In this document: positions 31,770-36,141 of the stretch, one piece after another
Layout of the letters: every line of letters begins with the position of its first letter
How positions within the stretch are numbered: the stretch's first letter is position 1
Assembly: GCA_949282385.1 (NCBI GenBank)
Contig: CASDOP010000016.1
Location: 1 to 36,141 of the forward strand
DNA from: an uncultured Clostridia bacterium
GTDB taxonomy: Bacteria; Bacillota; Clostridia; Christensenellales; Borkfalkiaceae
Direction: 5' to 3'
Length of the DNA stretch: 36,141 nucleotides
The notes under the pieces: generated by a model
Databases searched by the model: none
What the model was told of the DNA's origin: nothing
The model's input: the letters and a program-made list of their open reading frames with translations, nothing else
Made by a program: the position numbers and the translations under genes

Positions 31770-33348
31770 TTCCGGTCTTTACCGTTCCCTTGAAGTCAAA
31801 TCGCGCCGCAAACGCCAGCGCTTCAACGAGGATAAGGTTGTCAAAATCCGTACGGAACACAACCACGTCGGTCTCGCTAAAACTTTAATAACCGCTGCAA
31901 TCGTTCTGCTGCAGCTCGGAATAATCATCGGGCTCAGCACGCTGCCCGCGCTCGCAGTAAGGTGGTATTTGTTATTTTTGGTAATTATAAGCTTGTTCAC
32001 CGCTTTTTCGGTCTTGTCCTCGCACAGGAACAACCAGGCTAAAGCGGTATGGGTGCTGTTCATTCTCGTGTTTTTCTTCTGCGGGTTTATCGTTTACTTC
32101 ATGTCAAACGATAAATACATGTATGCCCGTTCCCGCCGCAGACACGCAAAAATTTTTGAACGCACAAAGTCGTTGGTGCCGCAATATGCGCTTGCGAATG
32201 CGTCAGAAGACATGAAGCAGATGTGTTCTTATTTAAGTCGCGCAGGCGGCTTTGCGCCATATACAAATACTTCGCTCAGGTATTTTCCTTCGGGTACGCA
32301 GCTTTTCGACGACGTTTTGGAAAGTCTTAAAAGCGCCGAAAAATTTGTCTTTATAGAGTATTACGCCATTGCGGACGGCGTTCTGCTCAACCGCATGTGG
32401 GATATTCTCGGCAAAAAGGCGGAAGAGGGCGTGGACGTGCGCATAATTTACGACGACGTCGGCAGCAGGGCGTTTACCCATTCGATGCGAAAAAAAATGC
32501 GCGAAAGCGGAGCGCAGATAAAAGTTTTCAACAGGCTTATTTCACGCTTTACTTTTGCATTAAATTACCGCGATCATCGCAAAATGATAGTGATAGACGG
32601 CAAAATCGCTTATACGGGCGGAAGCAACATCGCAGACGAGTATATCAACGAAAAGCACATGCACGGCTATTGGAAGGATACGGGGCTGCGGCTGGAAGGC
32701 GAAGCCATCGACGCAATGACGCTCTTTTTCCTCAGACAGTGGGAATTCATAACCAAAAAATACTGCGACTACGCGCCGTACATGGGGCATTACGGCAGGG
32801 TTTACAGCCCTTACACCGTCGTGCCGTACGTCGACGGTCCGGAATACGGACCATCGATCTGCAAAAACGTCTTCGAAAGCGTGATCTATTCGGCAAAGAA
32901 GAGGCTTTATATAATGACGCCTTATTTCATTCCCGACGACAGCATAGTTCAGGCGCTCGTAAACAAAGCGCTTTCGGGAGTTGACGTAAGAATAATTCTT
33001 CCCTCTGTGCCGGATAAACTGTATGTTTACCTCGTTACGCGCGATAACGCCGAAAAATTGTTAAAATACGGCGTTAAAATATATTACCTGCGCGATTCGT
33101 TCGTACACAGCAAGTTGGTCATAACCGAAAGCTGCGCCGTAATAGGCACGGTCAATTTCGATATGCGTTCGTTCTATCAGCAGTTTGAAAATGCCGTACT
33201 CACCGACGATATGACCGTCGTTTACGACGTGCAGGCAGATTTCGAGCGCACTTTCGCCGATTGCGACGCGCCTTCAAAGGCGGGCAAGAACGGCTTGTTG
33301 CGCACCGTCGCCATAGCGCTGCTGCGGTTCGTTTCGCCGCTCATGTGA
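31762..33348 (+). CDS. cls: Cardiolipin synthase (phospholipase D family)
   Basis: Joins two phosphatidylglycerol molecules into cardiolipin at the membrane. Hydrophobic segments near 41-62, 66-86 and 96-113 precede two PLD domains. HKD motif 1 is complete (H272, K274, D279, in DHRKMIVIDGKIAYTGGSN). Motif 2 reads HSKLVITESCAVIGTVNFD (H449, K451), with Glu456 in place of the usual Asp. 528 residues is a normal length. Strong ribosome site GGAGGCGG. Cotranscribed with the small membrane protein before it. Confidence 0.93.
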   Translation: MNSSGLYRSLEVKSRRKRQRFNEDKVVKIRTEHNHVGLAKTLITAAIVLLQLGIIIGLSTLPALAVRWYLLFLVIISLFTAFSVLSSHRNNQAKAVWVLFILVFFFCGFIVYFMSNDKYMYARSRRRHAKIFERTKSLVPQYALANASEDMKQMCSYLSRAGGFAPYTNTSLRYFPSGTQLFDDVLESLKSAEKFVFIEYYAIADGVLLNRMWDILGKKAEEGVDVRIIYDDVGSRAFTHSMRKKMRESGAQIKVFNRLISRFTFALNYRDHRKMIVIDGKIAYTGGSNIADEYINEKHMHGYWKDTGLRLEGEAIDAMTLFFLRQWEFITKKYCDYAPYMGHYGRVYSPYTVVPYVDGPEYGPSICKNVFESVIYSAKKRLYIMTPYFIPDDSIVQALVNKALSGVDVRIILPSVPDKLYVYLVTRDNAEKLLKYGVKIYYLRDSFVHSKLVITESCAVIGTVNFDMRSFYQQFENAVLTDDMTVVYDVQADFERTFADCDAPSKAGKNGLLRTVAIALLRFVSPLM

Positions 33349-33368
33349 GGCAGGCAATAAGGATATGA

Positions 33369-34022
33369 ATGAATTCTTCTGAAAACAAATTAAAATCAGT
33401 CGTTATAAAATGGCTGCCCTTTTCAGTTTGCGTTGCGGCGGGCATTGTGGCGGTAGTGCTGCATCCTTTTGTTTCTGCTGTGTACCGTCCGCTCATTTAT
33501 CTGCAGATACCCGTCTGCACTCTCATTATGCTCATATTTCCCGCTTTGGAAAAGTGGGCAAAAATTAAGGTTCCGTACTTTATAGAAGCGACCATAGCCT
33601 TTCACATAATAATATCGGTTGACCTCGGCACCGCGCTCGACGGCTACAGATTTATTCCTCATTACGATAAATTTCTGCATGCTTTCTTCGGACTTTGGTG
33701 TTCACAGCTCGTGTACTTTTTCATGCTTCGCTGGGGCGCGAAAAATGTGAGTAAAACGGGCATATGTGCGCTCGTAACGCTCTCGGTTCTCGGCTGCGCG
33801 GCTCTTTGGGAAGTGTTTGAATTCACCACCGACTGCATCTTCGGCGGCGACGCCCAGCTGTGGAAATACCGCGTTGCGAACGGTCTCAATCCTATGACGG
33901 ATACGATGATGGATATTGTCGTAACTCTCATAGGAATAGCCGTTTTTTTCGTTACGCTTTACATTGATAATCGCAATGGCGGAAAATTATACAGTTCCGT
34001 CGCGGAACGCGAAGAAAACTGA
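33369..34022 (+). CDS. DUF2238-like membrane protein
   Basis: 217 residues with about six spans. Motifs DKFLHAFFG (near 98-107), LWEVFEFTTDCIFGGDAQ and DTMMDIVVT are characteristic of the DUF2238/YjdF group, as I recall it. No catalytic role is known to me. ATG 33369 has AAGGAT upstream; the nearer ATG at 33365 is in another frame that stops at once. It follows cls by 20 nt and is probably cotranscribed. It ends at a terminator. Confidence 0.75.
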   Translation: MNSSENKLKSVVIKWLPFSVCVAAGIVAVVLHPFVSAVYRPLIYLQIPVCTLIMLIFPALEKWAKIKVPYFIEATIAFHIIISVDLGTALDGYRFIPHYDKFLHAFFGLWCSQLVYFFMLRWGAKNVSKTGICALVTLSVLGCAALWEVFEFTTDCIFGGDAQLWKYRVANGLNPMTDTMMDIVVTLIGIAVFFVTLYIDNRNGGKLYSSVAEREEN

Positions 34023-34027
34023 AAGTT

Positions 34028-34086
34028 AAAAGGCATGCGTAAAGTTCGGCTTCAAGGCACAGTCGGCAAACGCTTGCCTTTTTTGG
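34028..34086 (+). terminator. Terminator of the cls transcript
   Basis: 12-bp stem with one mismatch (AAAAGGCATGCG 34028-34039 with CGCTTGCCTTTT 34071-34082), loop about 31 nt, then T-run. The long loop makes it less certain. Confidence 0.55.
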
Positions 34087-34102
34087 CTGTATATGGTAAT
34101 AT
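34074..34102 (+). promoter_or_regulatory. Possible promoter of the DUF368 gene
   Basis: TTGCCT (34074-34079), 17 bp, TAATAT (34097-34102), with an extended TG at 34094-34095. Confidence 0.4.
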
Positions 34103-34145
34103 TTACGGGTATCTTTTTATAAATAATAATTGTGAGGTGCGTTAA

Positions 34146-35123
34146 ATGCAGGAAAACTTGCCCGAAAACGAGCGACAAGGCGCAGTCGAGCAGCGGGAGA
34201 GCGCGGCAGAACAGGAGATGTCTTTGCAGTATAAAGACAAGCGCGAAATGTTCAAAGGCGGACTGCTCGGCGTGTTCATAGGTCTGGCGGTTATCGTGCC
34301 GGGCGTAAGCGGTTCGGCTGTTGCCATAATTTTCCGCCTTTACGAAAAACTTTTATACGCATTCGGAAATATATTAAAAAAATTCAAGGTATGCGCAAAA
34401 TTTCTCGTTCCCATAATAATAGGCGGAGTTATCGGACTTGTAGTGGGCTTTCTGGGCGTTCAGTATCTTATGGCGCTCATACCTTTTGCCATAGTCGCGC
34501 TGTTTGCGGGGCTTATGCTCGGCGCGTTTCCCGCGGTAACGGACCAGTTAAAGGGCGAAAAAGTTACGCCGGTCAGGGCGATATTGTTTATCGCGGGACT
34601 TGCTCTTCCCGTAGTGCTTTCGGTAATATCCTGCAATATAGCCACGGGCGAACAGGTGCTTGAAAACGCGCAGTTCTATCACTATATAATTTTTGTTTTG
34701 ATAGGTTATGTTATAGCAATAACCCAGCTCGTACCCGGGCTGAGCGCAACCGCGCTTTTGATGATGCTCGGCTATTTTACGCCCATTCTCAATTCGGTTT
34801 CGTTGACTTATTGGGGCGAACATCCTCAGATTTTCATCGTCTATGCCTGCCTTGCAGTAGGATTTATAATAGGGCTTTTAACCGTATCCAAGGGCATGAC
34901 AAAACTCATCGAAAAGCACCGCGCGCCCACATTTTATACAGTTGCGGGGCTTTCGCTCGGCTCGGTTGTAACAATGTTTTATAATGCCGAAGTGAACGCC
35001 GTTTATAGCGGCTGGGGCGTTTCGTTCATGTGGTGGGAACTTGTTCTGGGAATAGTCCTGTTTGTTGCAGGCGTGTGCGCGGCGTATTTCTTCGTCAGGT
35101 ACGAGCGCAAGCACGGAGCATGA
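34146..35123 (+). CDS. popT: DUF368 polyprenyl-phosphate transporter (PopT)
   Basis: DUF368 proteins carry undecaprenyl phosphate back across the membrane for cell-wall synthesis. The paired motifs VPGVSGSAVAIIF (near 53-65) and QLVPGLSATALLMMLGYF in the second half are the family hallmark. The 325 residues hold about nine spans and a polar N-terminal extension of some 30 residues. GAGGTG lies before ATG 34146. Downstream of cls and a DUF2238-like gene, forming an envelope-lipid cluster. Confidence 0.9.
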   Translation: MQENLPENERQGAVEQRESAAEQEMSLQYKDKREMFKGGLLGVFIGLAVIVPGVSGSAVAIIFRLYEKLLYAFGNILKKFKVCAKFLVPIIIGGVIGLVVGFLGVQYLMALIPFAIVALFAGLMLGAFPAVTDQLKGEKVTPVRAILFIAGLALPVVLSVISCNIATGEQVLENAQFYHYIIFVLIGYVIAITQLVPGLSATALLMMLGYFTPILNSVSLTYWGEHPQIFIVYACLAVGFIIGLLTVSKGMTKLIEKHRAPTFYTVAGLSLGSVVTMFYNAEVNAVYSGWGVSFMWWELVLGIVLFVAGVCAAYFFVRYERKHGA

Positions 35124-35143
35124 TTAAATTTAATTTATAAATT

Positions 35144-35177
35144 CTGCGCAGTCGTCAGAACCGACTGCGCAGTTTTT
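35144..35177 (+). terminator. Terminator of popT
   Basis: 11-bp stem CTGCGCAGTCG (35144-35154) with CGACTGCGCAG (35162-35172), 7-nt loop, TTTTT. Confidence 0.9.
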
Positions 35178-35208
35178 ATATTTAAAGGTATATCGTTTTT
35201 TAAATGAG

Positions 35209-35237
35209 TTGACAACGCAAAAAACCTTTGTTAAAAT
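35209..35237 (+). promoter_or_regulatory. Promoter of tRNA-Ser
   Basis: TTGACA (35209-35214), 17 bp, TAAAAT (35232-35237). The leader holds the hairpin GCTTCGT/ACGAAGC (35243-35263). Confidence 0.75.
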
Positions 35238-35275
35238 AATATAGCTTCGTCTGGAGTACGAAGCACGATAATTTT

Positions 35276-35363
35276 GGAAGGTTGGCTGAGTGGTCGATGG
35301 CGGCGGTCTTGAAAACCGTTGAAGTGAGAGCTTCCGGGGGTTCGAATCCCTCACCTTCCGCCA
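35276..35363 (+). tRNA. tRNA-Ser (TGA)
   Basis: 88-nt cloverleaf with long variable arm, anticodon TGA at 35310-35312, acceptor GGAAGGT/ACCTTCC, discriminator G, encoded CCA. Its last 21-25 nt recur three times downstream. Confidence 0.96.
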
Positions 35364-35540
35364 AAAAACAGCGTGCGGCTTTTGCCGCACGCTGTTTTAT
35401 ATCTATGGCAAAGGTATGAGGGGTTCGAGGGGAGGCAAGCGCGTCGCGCGCAGGTCGGCGGAAACGACCGCCGACGCGACATTTCTGTGAATTGTCGCCC
35501 GTGCGCACCGCTCAAGGTTCGAATCCCTCACCTTCCGCCA
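35364..35540 (+). repeat. tRNA-Ser 3'-end cassette, unit 1 (177 bp)
   Basis: Order: terminator hairpin (stem 35366-35379 with 35384-35397, TTTT loop), a degenerate inverted copy of the tRNA 3' end (35406-35430), a GC-rich core with nested stems GTCGCG/CGCGAC and GTCGGCGG/CCGCCGAC (35443-35480), and a direct copy of the tRNA-Ser 3' end including CCA (35516-35540). Differs from unit 2 at only two positions. Confidence 0.9.
35366..35400 (+). terminator. Terminator directly behind tRNA-Ser
   Basis: 14-bp perfect stem (35366-35379 with 35384-35397), TTTT loop, short T-tail. An identical copy lies 177 bp downstream (about 35543-35577). Confidence 0.85.
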
Positions 35541-35717
35541 AAAAACAGCGTGCGGCTTTTGCCGCACGCTGTTTTATATCTATGGCAAAGGTATGAGGGG
35601 GTCGAGGGGAGGCAAGCGCGTCGCGCGCAGGTCGGCGGAAACGACCGCCGACGCGACATTTCTGTGAATTGTCGCCCGTGCGCACCGCTCAAGGTGCGAA
35701 TCCCTCACCTTCCGCCA
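35541..35717 (+). repeat. tRNA-Ser 3'-end cassette, unit 2 (177 bp)
   Basis: Near-identical tandem copy of unit 1. Changes: GGGGTTCGAG becomes GGGGGTCGAG in the inverted segment (35583-35607), and GGTTCGAAT becomes GGTGCGAAT in the tRNA copy (35693-35717), which breaks the TTC of the T-loop. Confidence 0.9.
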
Positions 35718-35924
35718 AAAAACAGAGGGGCGATTTTTTATCGCCTCTCTGTTTTTAAGCAAGAGTATATGGCGAGGGGTTGGAGGGTGGAGGCGTTTTG
35801 CGAGAGCAAAACGGTTTGCGAAGATTAGTTTGGTGAGAGACAGGGAAAAACGCAAACTGAACGGTGGATACCCACCGTTCACCGGGGCGCGCCGCCAAAG
35901 GCGCGAATCCCTCACCTTCCGCCA
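35718..35924 (+). repeat. tRNA-Ser 3'-end cassette, unit 3 (207 bp, diverged)
   Basis: Same module order with different sequence: terminator (35721-35756, core changed but AACAG/CTGTT kept), inverted segment TGGCGAGGGGTTGGAGG (35770-35786), a structured core with hairpins CGTTTTGC/GCAAAACG (35794-35813), GTTTGCG/CGCAAAC (35814-35857) and TGAACGGTGG/CCACCGTTCA (35858-35881), and a 22-nt copy of the tRNA-Ser 3' end (35903-35924). Confidence 0.85.
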
Positions 35925-35930
35925 TTAGTG

Positions 35931-35969
35931 AATAATACGAACCTTGATTTCGGGTTCGTATTATTTTTT
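35931..35969 (+). terminator. Terminator closing the cassette array
   Basis: 13-bp stem AATAATACGAACC (35931-35943) with its complement (35953-35965), then T-run. It follows the last tRNA-Ser 3' copy by 6 nt. Confidence 0.88.
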
Positions 35970-36110
35970 GCCGTCGATACCTTCGGGATCATTGTTGAAC
36001 GAAAATAAACGCTCCAAATTTTGCCGTTTCGGGAGGCTCAGTGTAGCACAGCTTTCGCGGAAGTCAATGCGAAAAATTATCGCTGAAAAATCGAATAAAT
36101 CATAACGGTG

Positions 36111-36141
36111 AAGCCGGGAAGGATTTCCTTCTCGGCTTTTT
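36111..36141 (+). terminator. Terminator at the window end
   Basis: 13-bp stem with one G-U (36111-36123 with 36126-36138) and TTTTT. The 140 bp before it contain no gene I can support, so what it terminates is unclear; possibly a small RNA. Confidence 0.75.

Noticed and set aside
35130..35508. Minus-strand open frames across tRNA-Ser (with VRDSNPR-like and EGFEPPEAL-like peptides)
   Set aside because: They are antisense translations of the tRNA gene, a familiar false-protein source; no ribosome sites.
35364..35924. CRISPR array
   Set aside because: Repeats are long, few, contiguous and contain tRNA tails; there are no regular 25-40-bp repeats with unique spacers and no cas genes.
35276..35924. 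Prophage or integrative element at the tRNA-Ser attachment site
   Set aside because: The tRNA-end repeats look like attachment sites, but no integrase or other mobile gene lies between or near them; kept only as one possible origin.

Overview
The window looks like a chromosomal segment of a Gram-positive, Clostridia-type Firmicute, probably an uncultured gut lineage; that placement is inference from gene content. Supporting signs are an ECF-transporter ATPase/EcfT/TruA operon, a lysine riboswitch over asd-dapA-dapB, CotF-like spore-coat proteins, Pfs/LuxS, a PerR-type regulator, many intrinsic terminators, TTGACA/TATAAT promoters and AGGAGG-type ribosome sites. Most genes have mixed GC with many GCG/CGA-rich codons. 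The transporter at 24200 and its leader are clearly more AT-rich.

Layout. 1-3528: fused EcfA1-EcfA2 ATPase, EcfT and TruA as one overlapping operon. 3636-6950: an unknown membrane protein with a disordered tail, then mnmE and a LysR regulator. 7004-9128: a Na+/Ca2+ exchanger (minus) divergent from a PlsC-like acyltransferase. 9338-12376: lysine/DAP operon asd-dapA-dapB (minus) under a lysine riboswitch with terminator. 12407-18373: a plus-strand run of membrane protein, methyltransferase, Hsp33, TPR protein and helical-repeat protein, closed by a hairpin that leads into a two-gene CotF-like unit. 18644-23182: minus-strand operons mtnN-luxS-ung-apgM and pfkB-sfp. 23442-23930: five tRNAs (CAU, Asp, Phe, Thr, Tyr). 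24200-25516: MATE-like transporter. 25645-30930: zinc-ribbon membrane protein, large lipoprotein, PerR-like regulator, polytopic membrane protein. 31143-35123: envelope cluster with cardiolipin synthase, a DUF2238-like protein and a DUF368 (PopT) polyprenyl-phosphate transporter. 35276-36141: tRNA-Ser(UGA) followed by a tandem cassette array.

Two observations stand out. First, tRNA-Ser is followed by three cassettes (177, 177 and 207 bp). Each has a terminator hairpin, a degenerate inverted copy of the tRNA 3' end, a GC-rich structured core, and a direct copy of the tRNA-Ser 3' end including CCA. This resembles the E. coli tyrT (rtT) repeats but sits on a different tRNA in an unrelated phylum. 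Second, four genes (mtnN, the zinc-ribbon protein, the PerR-like regulator and a polytopic membrane protein) have near-consensus promoters whose -10 box lies only 6-7 nt before the ATG with no Shine-Dalgarno. This predicts leaderless mRNAs in a genome that otherwise uses strong ribosome sites.

Pathway links: Pfs and LuxS together recycle S-adenosylhomocysteine and make the AI-2 precursor. Asd, DapA and DapB feed lysine and cell-wall diaminopimelate. Cls and PopT both act on membrane and envelope lipids.
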